Below, piece after piece: positions 43,557 through 52,009 of a DNA stretch of 52,104 nt. Under the pieces are notes generated by a model that was not told where the DNA came from, did not search any database, and worked only from the letters and a program-made list of their open reading frames with translations. A program made the position numbers and the translations under genes. Origin of the DNA: Kitasatospora sp. GAS204B (lineage in GTDB: Bacteria; Actinomycetota; Actinomycetes; Streptomycetales; Streptomycetaceae); contig NZ_JARZAG010000042.1 of the NCBI RefSeq assembly GCF_029892155.1, positions 1 to 52,104 on the forward strand. The letters run 5' to 3'. Within the stretch, counting starts at the first letter, position 1, and every line of letters begins with the position of its first letter.

Positions 43557-44597
43557 ATGTCCCGAGAACACCTCGCCGTCCGCGCCCAGGGTCTGACCAA
43601 GCGTTACGGCAAGACCCACGCGCTGGCCGGACTCGACCTGGCAGTTCCCGCCGGCACCGTCTACGGGCTGCTCGGCCCGAACGGCGCGGGCAAGACCACC
43701 GCCGTGCGGATCCTCGCCACGCTCGCCGCGCCCGACCAGGGCAGCGCCACGGTGGCCGGCTACGACGTGGTCACCGAGGCCGAGCAGGTGCGGCGCAGCA
43801 TCGGCCTGGCCGGGCAGCACGCCGCCGTCGACGAGGGGATCACCGGTCGGGAGAACCTGCAGCTGGTCGGCCGCTTCCACCACCTCGGCGCCCGCGAGGC
43901 CCGCCGCCGCAGCGCCGAGCTGCTGGAGCGGTTCGGGCTCGCGCAGGTGGCCGACCGCCTGGTGCGCACCTACTCCGGCGGGCAGCGCCGTCGCCTCGAC
44001 CTGATCGCCTGCCTGGTCACCAGCCCGCCGGTGCTCTTCCTCGACGAGCCGACCACCGGCCTCGACCCGCGCAGTCGCGGCGAGATCTGGGACGCGGTGC
44101 GGGAGTTGACCGGCACCGGTACCACGGTGCTGCTCACCACCCAGTACCTGGACGAGGCGGACCGGCTGGCCGACCAGGTCCTGGTGATCGGCCAGGGTCG
44201 GGCGATCGCCGACGGCCCACCCGACCGGCTCAAGGCCTCGATCGGCGCCCGGGTGGAGGTGGCGGTCGGCAACGTGGCTGAACTGCCCGCCGCCGCACGG
44301 GTGCTGGCCGCGCTGACCGGCGGAGAGCCGCAGACCGACGCCGACCGGCTGCTGGTCTCGGTGGTCTCGCTGCCCGGGTGCGAGGTCTCGCTGCCGCGCC
44401 TGGTACGGGCGTTGGACGAGGACGGGGTGGCCGCGCGGGACGTCGCGTTGCGGACTCCGACGTTGGACGACGTCTTCCTCGCGCTGACCGGCGACGCGGG
44501 TCCTGGTGCGGGTATCAGCGATGCGGGTATCAGCGATGCGGGTGTCGGCGACGCGGCTGTCGGCGATGCGGGTGTCGCGGCGGAGGTGGCGGCCTGA
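43557..44597 (+). CDS. ABC transporter ATP-binding protein, DrrA-type drug exporter
   Basis: 346 residues. Walker A GPNGAGKTT, Q-loop GLAGQHAAVDE, signature YSGGQRRRLDL, Walker B FLDEPTTGLDPRSRG and H-loop switch TTQYLDEADRLAD match the DrrA/antibiotic-resistance group. The C-terminal extension ends in a degenerate five-residue repeat (DAGIS/DAGVG type) encoded by 15-bp DNA repeats at 44508-44582. Paired with the permease, whose ATG overlaps its stop by one base (TGATG), and divergent from TetR. Probably exports a toxic small molecule. Confidence 0.92.
   Translation: MSREHLAVRAQGLTKRYGKTHALAGLDLAVPAGTVYGLLGPNGAGKTTAVRILATLAAPDQGSATVAGYDVVTEAEQVRRSIGLAGQHAAVDEGITGRENLQLVGRFHHLGAREARRRSAELLERFGLAQVADRLVRTYSGGQRRRLDLIACLVTSPPVLFLDEPTTGLDPRSRGEIWDAVRELTGTGTTVLLTTQYLDEADRLADQVLVIGQGRAIADGPPDRLKASIGARVEVAVGNVAELPAAARVLAALTGGEPQTDADRLLVSVVSLPGCEVSLPRLVRALDEDGVAARDVALRTPTLDDVFLALTGDAGPGAGISDAGISDAGVGDAAVGDAGVAAEVAA
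44508..44582 (+). repeat. In-frame 15-bp tandem repeat at the ABC ATPase C-terminus
   Basis: Units start at 44508, 44523, 44538, 44553 and 44568. The first two are identical (GCGGGTATCAGCGAT); later ones drift. Being 15 bp, changes in unit number keep the frame. Confidence 0.8.
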
Positions 44598-45436
44598 TGT
44601 CCGTCGCGACTCCTGGCACCGTACGCCGGCCGGCTCTCGGGAGCCGGCGCCGCAGCCGCACCGATCCGCTCGCCGACGCGCTCACCTCGACCCGCCGGGT
44701 CCTGCTGCACTACCGCCACTCGCCCGGCCTGATGGCCGCCTCACTGGTGGTGCCGGTGGTGATGGTGGTGGTCTTCGGCTACGTCTTCGGCAGTGCGATG
44801 CGGGTGCCCGGCGGCAACTACCGCGAGTTCCTGATGCCGGGCCTGTTCGCGATGGTCAGCGTCAACGGGGTGATGCCGACCATGGTCGGCGCGGCCCGGG
44901 ACCTGGACCGCGGCGCCGCCGACCGGATCCGCTCGATGCCGGTCTCGCGCTTCGGCGTGCTGCTCGGCACCGCGCTGGCCGACCTGCTGGTCAGCACCGT
45001 GGTGCTGGCGCTGCTCGCGGTGGTCGGCCTGCTGGTGGGCTGGCAGGCCCACCGCGGGTTCGGCGACGCGCTGGCTGGGTTCGGGCTGCTGCTGCTCTTC
45101 CGCTTCGTGATGACCTGGCTCGGCACCTGCCTGGGCCTGGCCGCGGGCCGGGAGGAGGTGGCCGGCCAACTGGCCATCCTGACCTTCCCGATCGGCATGG
45201 TGACAAACACCTTCGTCCCGACCGGCGGCCTGCCCGGCTGGCTGCGGGTGATCGCCGAGTGGAACCCGATCAGCTCGGTGGTGGCCGGGGCCCGGCAGCT
45301 GTTCGGCAACCCCGCCGGCAGCGGCCAGGGTTGGCCGCTGCACCACCCGGTGGCCGCGACGCTGCTCTGGTCGGCCCTGCTGATCGCGGTCTGCGGGCCG
45401 CTCGCGGTGCGCAGCTACCAGCAGCACGGTCGGTGA
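44597..45436 (+). CDS. ABC transporter permease, DrrB-type
   Basis: 279 residues with six predicted membrane helices, the ABC-2 type permease layout: first helix at about 48-68 (LVVPVVMVVVFGYVFG), then the signature region PGLFAMVSVNGVMPTM and GAARDLDRGAADRIRSMPVSR, typical of DrrB homologues. A basic cytoplasmic N-terminus precedes. Forms a drug exporter with the ATPase upstream. Confidence 0.9.
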   Translation: MSVATPGTVRRPALGSRRRSRTDPLADALTSTRRVLLHYRHSPGLMAASLVVPVVMVVVFGYVFGSAMRVPGGNYREFLMPGLFAMVSVNGVMPTMVGAARDLDRGAADRIRSMPVSRFGVLLGTALADLLVSTVVLALLAVVGLLVGWQAHRGFGDALAGFGLLLLFRFVMTWLGTCLGLAAGREEVAGQLAILTFPIGMVTNTFVPTGGLPGWLRVIAEWNPISSVVAGARQLFGNPAGSGQGWPLHHPVAATLLWSALLIAVCGPLAVRSYQQHGR

Positions 45437-45463
45437 CGCGCACGGCTCAGCGGACCTCTCAGT

Positions 45464-45476
45464 TGATGGTCCATCA
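45464..45476. promoter_or_regulatory. Palindrome upstream of the aldo-keto reductase gene
   Basis: TGATGG-T-CCATCA, perfect 6-bp arms, 58 bp before the reductase ATG. Possible operator. Confidence 0.3.
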
Positions 45477-45533
45477 GGTCGGTCTTCAGTGAAGTGCTGG
45501 ACAGCGGGGAGCGGTGCGGCGGAGGGTGGGGTC

Positions 45534-46505
45534 ATGGAGTACACCCACCTCGGCCGCACCGGCCTTCGCGTCTCACGTCTCTGCCTGGGCACGATGAACT
45601 TCGGCCCGCACACCGAGGAGCCCGACGCCCATCAGATCATGGACGTCGCGCACGAGCAGGGCATCAACTTCTTCGACACCGCCAACACCTACGGGCGGCA
45701 GGTGAGCCTCGGGCGCACCGAGGAGATCATCGGCAACTGGTTCGCCCAGGGCGGCGGGCGTCGGGAGAAGACGGTGCTCGCCACCAAGCTCTACGGGGAC
45801 ATGGGGGACTGGCCCAACGAGGGCAGGCTCTCCGCGCTCAACATCCGGCGGGCGGTGGAGGCCAGCCTGAAGCGCCTGGGCACCGACTACATCGATCTCT
45901 ACCAGATGCACCACATCGACCGGGCCACGCCGTGGGAGGAGATCTGGCAGGCGATGGAGGTGCTGGTCGCCCAGGGAAAGATCATCTACGTCGGCTCCAG
46001 CAACTTCGCCGGCTGGCACATCGCCCGGGCCCAGGAGGCCGCCAGGGCCCGCAACTTCCTCGGCCTGACCAGCGAGCAGTCGTTCTACAACCTGCTGGAG
46101 CGCACCGTCGAGCTGGAGGTGCTGCCCGCGGCCGAGGCCTACGGCCTGGGCGTGATCCCCTGGTCGCCGTTGAACGGCGGCCTGCTCGGCGGCGTGCTGC
46201 GCAAGGAGCGGGAGGGGGTGCGACGCGTCAGTGGCCGGGCGGCGAGCGTGCTGGCCGACAAGCGCGAGCAGATCCAGGCGTTCGAGGACTTCGCCGCCGA
46301 ACTCGGCCAGGAGCCGGGCGACATCGCGCTCGCCTGGCTGCTCACCAGGCCGGCCGTGACCGCTCCGATCGTCGGGCCGCGCACCCTGGAGCAGTTGCAC
46401 GCGGCCGTGCGCGCGCTGGGTGTGACGCTCGATCAGAAGGCCCTGGCGCGGCTGGACGAGATCTTCCCCGGGTTCGGGCCCGCGCCGGAGGCGTACGCCT
46501 GGTGA
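45534..46505 (+). CDS. Aldo-keto reductase
   Basis: 323 residues from ATG 45534 (GGAGGG 7 nt upstream). TIM-barrel NADPH-dependent oxidoreductase. Catalytic tetrad visible: Asp48 and Tyr53 in DTANTYG, Lys85 in ATKLYG, His126 in LYQMHH. The C-terminal cofactor region VTAPIVGPRTLEQL is present. Resembles the YajO/voltage-channel-beta-like AKR group. Substrate unknown; next to an SDR, which might share a detoxification role. Confidence 0.9.
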   Translation: MEYTHLGRTGLRVSRLCLGTMNFGPHTEEPDAHQIMDVAHEQGINFFDTANTYGRQVSLGRTEEIIGNWFAQGGGRREKTVLATKLYGDMGDWPNEGRLSALNIRRAVEASLKRLGTDYIDLYQMHHIDRATPWEEIWQAMEVLVAQGKIIYVGSSNFAGWHIARAQEAARARNFLGLTSEQSFYNLLERTVELEVLPAAEAYGLGVIPWSPLNGGLLGGVLRKEREGVRRVSGRAASVLADKREQIQAFEDFAAELGQEPGDIALAWLLTRPAVTAPIVGPRTLEQLHAAVRALGVTLDQKALARLDEIFPGFGPAPEAYAW

Positions 46506-46526
46506 TCAGCGGCTCGTTCGGCTCGC

Positions 46527-47375
46527 TCAGCTCGCCCGGCCGAGTGCCTCGGTGACCAACTCCTCGGACAGGGCGCGGAGTCGGGCGCGCGCCTCGGGGT
46601 CGTAGGCCTGGGCGTCGGCGCGGGCCTCCTGGGTGCCGTTGTAGTACCGGCCGCTGTTGGCACCGGCGGCACCGGTGACCAGCCGCAGCGTCGCTTCCAG
46701 GCCCTGCTCCACCGTGCTCCAGGGGGTCACGCCGGCCTCCTGGACCATGGTGGTGGCCATCAGGCTGGCCGGGTGCAGGGCGTTCACGGTGACCGGCCGG
46801 TTGTCGGCGGCCAGCCGGTCGGCCAGGTCGTAGGTGGCGGTGATCTGGGCCAGCTTGCTGCGCCGATAGGCCACCGCCCCGTCGTACGCCTTGCTCAGCT
46901 GCGGGTCGGCGAAGTCGATCGGCTCCTGGCCGGCCGAGGCCACGTTGACGATCCGGGCCGCGCCGCCGGGCGACTCGGCGAGCCGGGGAAGCAGCCGCTC
47001 GGTCAGCCGGTAGCCGGCCAGGTAGTTGACGGCGAAGCGCAGTTCGATGCCGTCGGCGGACTCCTGGCGGCCCGTTCCCGGGGCGCCGAAGCCGATGCCG
47101 GCGTTGTTGACCAGGACGTCGAGCCGGTCGAAGCCGGCCAGGACGGTGTCCGCGAGCCGGTCCACCTGGTGCAGGTCGGCCAGGTCGGCGAGTCGGACCT
47201 CGGCCGCCCCGCCCGCAGCCCGCACCTGCCGCTGAACCTCGGCGGCCCGTTCGGCCGAACGCCCGTGCAGGATCAGCAGCGTGTCCGGTGCGGCCAGCCG
47301 CAGGGCGAGGGCCCGGCCCAGGCCGTCGGTGGCACCGGTGATCATGATGGTGGTCAGGGATGAAGTGGGTGACAT
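46527..47375 (-). CDS. Short-chain dehydrogenase/reductase
   Basis: 282 residues from ATG 47375 (GGAG 8 nt upstream). Classical Rossmann pattern TGATDGLG (13-20), NNAGIG, catalytic Ser147, Tyr170 and Lys174 (YRRSK). The long insert around LSKAYDGAVAYRRSK and HPASLMATTM resembles retinol-dehydrogenase/WW-domain-oxidoreductase-like SDRs. Substrate unknown. A small palindrome lies just upstream. Confidence 0.88.
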   Translation of the reverse strand: MSPTSSLTTIMITGATDGLGRALALRLAAPDTLLILHGRSAERAAEVQRQVRAAGGAAEVRLADLADLHQVDRLADTVLAGFDRLDVLVNNAGIGFGAPGTGRQESADGIELRFAVNYLAGYRLTERLLPRLAESPGGAARIVNVASAGQEPIDFADPQLSKAYDGAVAYRRSKLAQITATYDLADRLAADNRPVTVNALHPASLMATTMVQEAGVTPWSTVEQGLEATLRLVTGAAGANSGRYYNGTQEARADAQAYDPEARARLRALSEELVTEALGRAS

Positions 47376-47391
47376 AGTGTCAGCTCCGTAG

Positions 47392-47402
47392 TCCGTAACG
47401 GA
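47392..47402. promoter_or_regulatory. Palindrome at the SDR promoter
   Basis: TCCGT-A-ACGGA, 11 bp, 17 bp before the SDR start. Further upstream GGAACTCG occurs twice, 12 bp apart (about 47454-47475), once as part of GAGTTC-N6-GAACTC. Confidence 0.3.
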
Positions 47403-47524
47403 AGTGTCGCGACGGTTCAGAGGTAAACCTAGCGAGTCCGGCGGGAGTTCGTATCGGAACTCGTGTCGGAACTCGCGGTCGGCCGAGGGGATCGACGCGG
47501 GGATGACGAGGGGACGACGGGGCG

Positions 47525-48364
47525 ATGGGGACGATGGACGGGACGGGCGCCGCGTACCAGGATCCGCGGCTCGCATCGGTCTACGAGCGCGGCAACGAGA
47601 TGCCGGCCGCCTCGCTGCGAGCCTGGGCGGAGCTGATCGCCGGGTACGCGCCGGGCGGCCGCGCCGTCCTGGAAGTCGGGGCCGGGACCGGGATGTTCTG
47701 CGCCGCGCTGGCCGAGGTCCTGCCGGCCGCCGAGGTGACCGGGGTGGAGCCGTCCGCGCCGATGCTGGCCGAGGCCGAGCGGCACAACGCCCACCCGCGG
47801 GTGCGTTACCTCGCGGGACCGGCCGAGGCGCTGCCGGTGCCGGACGCGGGCTTCGACCTGGCGCTGCTCTCCCGGGTGGTCCACCACCTGCCGGACCGGC
47901 CGGTCGCCGCCCGCGAGCTGGCCCGGGTGCTGCGCCCCGGCGCACGGCTGGTGATCCGCACCACCGTGCGGGAGCGGCTGGACGCGCCGGTGTACCGCTA
48001 CTGGCCGCGGCTGCTGGAGACCGATGCCGAGCGTTTCCCGAGCGAGCGCCAGATCGTCGAGGACTTCACCCCGGCCGGGTTCGCCGTGCACCGGGTGCAC
48101 TCCTTCAGCCGGCCGGTGGCGTCCGACCTGCGGGAGTGGCGGGAGCGGATCGGCGGGCGGGCGCAGTCGAAGTTCCTCGCGCTGAGCGAGGCGGAGTTCG
48201 CTGCGGGCCTGGCCCGGCTGGACGCGGAACTCGCGGGTGGCGGCGGTGCTGGCGCTACTGGGGCCGCTAGGGACGGTGGGGCCACTGGGGACGGTGGGGC
48301 GACGGCGCCGGTGCTGGAGCGGTACGACGTGATCGTCCTGGAGCGGACCCCGGTCGGGGCCTGA
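47525..48364 (+). CDS. Class I SAM-dependent methyltransferase
   Basis: 279 residues. SAM-binding motif I LEVGAGTG (49-56), acidic motif II in VTGVEPSAPML, and motif post-I/III ALLSRVVHHLPDRP with RVLRPGARLVI, the Methyltransf_11 pattern of UbiE-like enzymes. Near the C-terminus is a Gly/Ala/Thr-rich low-complexity insert (about 240-265). ATG 47525 and ATG 47534 are both possible; ribosome-binding site weak. Substrate unknown. Lies just before rpe. Confidence 0.82.
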   Translation: MGTMDGTGAAYQDPRLASVYERGNEMPAASLRAWAELIAGYAPGGRAVLEVGAGTGMFCAALAEVLPAAEVTGVEPSAPMLAEAERHNAHPRVRYLAGPAEALPVPDAGFDLALLSRVVHHLPDRPVAARELARVLRPGARLVIRTTVRERLDAPVYRYWPRLLETDAERFPSERQIVEDFTPAGFAVHRVHSFSRPVASDLREWRERIGGRAQSKFLALSEAEFAAGLARLDAELAGGGGAGATGAARDGGATGDGGATAPVLERYDVIVLERTPVGA

Positions 48365-48440
48365 GTCCGGCCTTCGGGAGATGATGGGCCCAGGCGGCCC
48401 CGGTGGTGGTCGGTTCGACGAGTGGTGAAGGTTTCCGGAA

Positions 48441-49124
48441 ATGGCCCAGATCAACCCCAGCATCCTGTCCGCGGACTTCGCCCGCCTGGCCCAGGAGGCC
48501 GAGGCGGTGCGCGGCGCCGACTGGCTGCATGTCGATGTGATGGACAACCACTTCGTGCCCAACCTCACGCTCGGCGTCCCGGTGGTGGAGTCGCTCGCGC
48601 GGGCGACCAGCACGCCGCTGGACTGCCACCTGATGATCGAGCAGCCGGACCGCTGGGCGCCGCAGTACGTGGAGGCCGGTGCCGGCTCGGTCACCTTCCA
48701 CGTCGAGGCGGCCGCCGCGCCGGTCCGGCTCGCGCGGGAGATCCGGGCCATGGGCGCCCGTGCCTCGATGGCGCTGAAGCCCGCCACCCCGATCGAGCCC
48801 TACGAGGACCTGCTGCCCGAGCTGGACATGCTGTTGATCATGACCGTCGAGCCCGGCTTCGGCGGCCAGGCCTTCCTGGACATCATGCTGCCCAAGATCC
48901 GCCGCACCCGGGAGCTGATCGCCAAGCACGGCTTGGAACTCTGGCTCCAGGTGGACGGCGGCGTCTCCGCCAGCACCATCGAGCGCTGTGCCGAGGCCGG
49001 CGCGGACGTGTTCGTCGCCGGTTCGGCGGTCTACGGGGCCGCGGACCCGGCCGAGGCGGTCCGCTCGCTGCGGGCCCAGGCCGAGGCGGCCACGGCGGGT
49101 GCGGGGTGGGCATGCGCACACTGA
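48441..49124 (+). CDS. rpe: Ribulose-phosphate 3-epimerase
   Basis: 227 residues. TIM barrel with metal ligands His30 and Asp32 (HVDVMD), His63 (CHLMI) and the Asp of VDGGV; TVEPGFGGQ and GSAVYG complete the signature. Interconverts ribulose-5-P and xylulose-5-P in the pentose phosphate and related pathways. The C-terminus overlaps the next gene by 13 bp. Confidence 0.96.
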   Translation: MAQINPSILSADFARLAQEAEAVRGADWLHVDVMDNHFVPNLTLGVPVVESLARATSTPLDCHLMIEQPDRWAPQYVEAGAGSVTFHVEAAAAPVRLAREIRAMGARASMALKPATPIEPYEDLLPELDMLLIMTVEPGFGGQAFLDIMLPKIRRTRELIAKHGLELWLQVDGGVSASTIERCAEAGADVFVAGSAVYGAADPAEAVRSLRAQAEAATAGAGWACAH

Positions 49125-49888
49125 ACTTCCCCGAGCAGGGCCCCACGGCCGGTTTTCCGCAGCCCGGCCCCGTCGCGGGCGTTGCGGCGGTCGCCCCGCG
49201 CACCGGGGTGTTCCGGCGAGGGTTCGCCTGGCTGGTCGACTTCACCGTGGTCCTCGGACTGGCCATGCTGCTCGGCGTGCTGACCTTCCATCGGATCGGC
49301 GCGATGCTGATCAGCGTCCCCGGGCTGGCCGGGCAGAGCGTGTGGCAGTTGATCAAATCGCGCGGCAACTACGTCGGGGCCGGCGAGGGACTGGGGCTGT
49401 CGCTCTGGCACTCGGCGATCTCCGATGTGCAGCAGGGCTTCGTCGCCCTGGTGCTGCTCACCTTCCTCTACCAGTTCGCGACGCTGGCCCTGGCCGGCCG
49501 GACGCTGGGCAAGGCGCTGTTCGGCCTTCGGGTGCACGGCGCCGCGCCGCACGGGCTGCGGCGCGGCCTGCACCGTCGCCCCGCCGCGATCCGCGGCGCG
49601 GTGACGACGGTGGCGGACATCGGCTGCTTCGCGGCGGCCTGCTGCGCGCTGGCCGCCGGCGCGTTCGTGCTCGCGGCGGTGCTCTGGGCCGTCGCGGTGC
49701 TGGTCTTCTGGGTCAACGCGCTCCCCGCGCTGGCCGGGGAGCGCCGCTCGGTGGCCGACCGCCTGTCCGGCACCCGGGTCGGCGCCGTGGCCGTCCTGCA
49801 GCCCGCCGCGGCGTTCGCGCAGCAGGGCCTGCGGCAGCTGGCCGACTCGGACCTCGGGCGCAACCTGCGGAGTCGGACCGGCGACTGA
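49112..49888 (+). CDS. RDD-family membrane protein
   Basis: 258 residues from ATG 49112 inside the end of rpe. After a polar N-terminus, RRGFAWLVDFTVVLGLAML is the RDD signature with first helix; further helices at about 108-128, 165-185 and 188-205. GRTLGKALFGLRV is the second family motif. Family function is not well known; some members are ion antiporters. Coupled to rpe by overlap. Confidence 0.82.
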   Translation: MRTLNFPEQGPTAGFPQPGPVAGVAAVAPRTGVFRRGFAWLVDFTVVLGLAMLLGVLTFHRIGAMLISVPGLAGQSVWQLIKSRGNYVGAGEGLGLSLWHSAISDVQQGFVALVLLTFLYQFATLALAGRTLGKALFGLRVHGAAPHGLRRGLHRRPAAIRGAVTTVADIGCFAAACCALAAGAFVLAAVLWAVAVLVFWVNALPALAGERRSVADRLSGTRVGAVAVLQPAAAFAQQGLRQLADSDLGRNLRSRTGD

Positions 49889-49905
49889 GGATGCGTCAGC
49901 TCGCG

Positions 49906-49933
49906 GGTGGGCCGGCTCGCGCGTCGGCCCACC
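49906..49933 (+). terminator. Hairpin after the RDD gene
   Basis: GGTGGGCCG (49906-49914) and CGGCCCACC (49925-49933), 10-nt loop, 17 bp after the stop and 28 bp before pirin. Confidence 0.5.
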
Positions 49934-49961
49934 ACGGGGGAGCTGCCGCTACGGTGGGCTG

Positions 49962-50921
49962 ATGAGCAACCTTGATCGCAAGCCCGTCGCCACCCTGTGC
50001 GGTGGCGATGCGAGCACCGGCCCGGTTCGCGACCTGCTGACCGGCCGCAACGTGCGGCTCGGCGAGAGCACCGAGGTCCGCCGGCTGCTGCCCAACCTCG
50101 GGCGGCGGATGGTCGGCGCCTGGTGCTTCGTCGACCACTACGGCCCTGACGACATCGCCGACGAGCCCGGCATGCAGGTCCCGCCGCACCCGCACCTGGG
50201 CCTGCAGACCGTCAGCTGGCTGCACGAGGGCGAAGTCCTGCACCGCGACAGCCTCGGCAACCTGCAGACCGTGCGACCGCGCGAGCTGGGCCTGATGACC
50301 TCCGGCCGCGCCATCTCGCACTCCGAGGAATCCCCGCGCCCGCACGCCCGCCTCCTGCACGGCGCCCAACTCTGGGTCGCCCTCCCCGACACCCACCGCC
50401 ACACCACCCCGACCTTCGAACACCACGACCAACTCCCCGAGATCACCGCACCCGGCCTGCACGGCACCGTGATCCTCGGCTCGCTCGACGGCACAACCTC
50501 CCCGGGCACCACGTACACCCCACTGGTCGGCGTCGATCTGACGCTGCGTCAGGGAAGTTCCACCAAGCTGCCCTTGGAGCCCCACTTCGAGTACGCCGCG
50601 CTGGCGATGACCGGCAGCGTCGACGTGGACGGGGTCGCCCTGGAGCCCGGCGCGATCCTCTACCTCGGCTGCGGCCGTCGCGAACTGCCCATGCTGGCTC
50701 GCACCGACAGCTCGTTGCTGCTGCTGGGCGGGGAGCCGTTCGAGGAGGAGATCCTGATGTGGTGGAACTTCATCGGCCGGACCGAAGAGGACATCAGGCA
50801 GGCGCGCGAGGACTGGATGACCGGTGCGCGGTTCGGTGAGGTGCACGGCTACGACGGCGACCGGCTGGCTGCTCCCGAGCTGCCCCAACTGCCCCTGAAG
50901 CCACGGGGAAGGATGCGCTGA
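49962..50921 (+). CDS. Pirin family protein
   Basis: 319 residues, bicupin. The N-terminal cupin has the metal-binding pattern PHPHLGLQTVSWLHEGEVLHRD with several His and a Glu, and AISHSEES follows; the C-terminal Pirin_C segment contains LLLLGGEPFEEEILMWWNF and FIGRTEEDI. Pirins are iron-binding proteins; some bacterial ones have quercetinase activity or modulate central metabolism. Exact role unknown. No neighbouring gene hints at a substrate. Confidence 0.9.
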   Translation: MSNLDRKPVATLCGGDASTGPVRDLLTGRNVRLGESTEVRRLLPNLGRRMVGAWCFVDHYGPDDIADEPGMQVPPHPHLGLQTVSWLHEGEVLHRDSLGNLQTVRPRELGLMTSGRAISHSEESPRPHARLLHGAQLWVALPDTHRHTTPTFEHHDQLPEITAPGLHGTVILGSLDGTTSPGTTYTPLVGVDLTLRQGSSTKLPLEPHFEYAALAMTGSVDVDGVALEPGAILYLGCGRRELPMLARTDSSLLLLGGEPFEEEILMWWNFIGRTEEDIRQAREDWMTGARFGEVHGYDGDRLAAPELPQLPLKPRGRMR

Positions 50922-51341
50922 CCTGGGACCATGTACCAGAGAAAGGTTGCGCGGAGTTGCTGTGGCTCGCGGTCCGGGGCGTCTGCGATCCACCGCTCCG
51001 GGAGGACGCTCGAACCTCCGAGTGGCGGCTCCGGTGGTCGGCCACGAGCCTCAGGTGTGGCCATCCGTGGCCGGGTTCAGTCAGACAAGCGTTCCGAGGC
51101 ATCGGCCAGCCGTAGTGGGTGCCGTTGGTGCCGCATGCCGTCCTTGACAACCGCTGCATCGTCGCGATCCTCCACGAGCACTACCCGCGCCTCGGCTACG
51201 ACCTGTGCGACATCTTCGGGAGCAGGCCTGCAGGTTCGACGCATCCGCGTGCGCGTTGTTCCTGTGTACGGACAGGGCTGCGCCCCGCCGCGAACGGGGT
51301 GTCTGTCGGGCGGGGCGCAGCGGAGCCGGTGCTGGTGTTGG
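50922..51341. other. Non-coding or degraded stretch after pirin
   Basis: 420 bp with no convincing gene. Two short frames hint at decayed coding DNA: plus strand near 51125-51255 (DNRCIVAILHEHYPRLGYDLC...) and minus strand 50849-51064 (GRPPEPPLGG, WIADAPDREPQQLR), but codon bias is weak in both. The right end contains the terminator of the secreted-protein gene. Confidence 0.4.
51277..51321 (-). terminator. Terminator of the small secreted protein gene
   Basis: Perfect 13-bp arms GCTGCGCCCCGCC (51277-51289) and its complement (51309-51321), 21 bp downstream of the stop of the minus-strand gene. Inner alternative pairings (CCCCG/CGGGG) exist. Confidence 0.65.
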
Positions 51342-51713
51342 TCAGTTCGGGTAGATCGGGTTGGTGCCGTAGGTCCAGTTGCCGGCGGAGCTGGCGAAGA
51401 CCTGCACCGGGTCGTTGCCCACGTTCATGGCAATCAGGTCACAGCGGCCGGGGCTGAGCATCGGAGTGGTGACCCTCACCGTGTTGCCGTTGGCGTCGTC
51501 CGTGAGCCACAGGTAGAAGTCGTTCGCGGAGCTCTGGCCGTTGCAGATTTCGCCGAGGGCCGAGCCGCTGTAGTTGCTGCCGCTGATACAGGTGCCGTGC
51601 TGGCAGTACTGGTCGGTGGCGGCGTTGGCGGTGCCGGTGGCGGCGGCGATGCCGCCGATGGCGAGCGCGGTGGCCGCGAGGCTCTGAGCGGCGCGCTTGG
51701 CGATGGTACGCAT
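51342..51713 (-). CDS. Small secreted cysteine-containing protein
   Basis: 123 residues from ATG 51713 (GGGGGA 7 nt upstream). A clear Sec signal peptide: basic MRTIAKR, hydrophobic AATALAIGGIAAA, and an ANA-A cleavage site near residue 31. The mature part of about 92 residues has four Cys (37, 42, 57, 91), enough for two disulfides, and is rich in Asn, Thr, Ser and Tyr with a beta-strand-like pattern (DFYLWLTDDANGNTVRVTTPML). I do not recognise a family. Its own terminator follows; isolated monocistronic gene. Could be a cell-wall-associated or extracellular effector (inference). Confidence 0.75.
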   Translation of the reverse strand: MRTIAKRAAQSLAATALAIGGIAAATGTANAATDQYCQHGTCISGSNYSGSALGEICNGQSSANDFYLWLTDDANGNTVRVTTPMLSPGRCDLIAMNVGNDPVQVFASSAGNWTYGTNPIYPN

Positions 51714-51867
51714 GAGGTAGTCCCCCGTCTTAGGCATGCGGGGGCGGCCCTGCTGCCTTCCCCCGACGGCAGCTAGGAGCGTAGTCGTGGGACGACGGCG
51801 CCGGGGGACCCTTTCTGGTCAGATTCCGGTGTGGCCAAGGGGGCAGGGCATGCCCCAAGAGGTGCTG

Positions 51868-51911
51868 ACTGGCTTTGTTCACGAGAGCGGGTTCTCGTGA
51901 ACAAAGCCAGT
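51868..51911. repeat. Perfect 19-bp inverted repeat
   Basis: ACTGGCTTTGTTCACGAGA (51868-51886) and its exact complement (51893-51911), 6-nt loop. Lower in G+C than the surroundings. Could be a terminator or part of a mobile-element end; no gene reads into it from within the window on the plus strand. Confidence 0.75.
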
Positions 51912-52009
51912 GAGCGCTGTGCATCGTGAAGTTGGCTGGTCACGGGGGCTGGCGTGACTCAGTTCCGGGGCGCTCGGGCTGGTGGCGGACGTCAGTCTGC
52001 CGGGTGGAT

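Noticed and set aside
50995..51060. tRNA-like sequence on the minus strand (GGTTCGAGC)
   Set aside because: The T-loop-like heptamer is present, but the flanking bases do not form a T stem and no acceptor or anticodon arm can be found.
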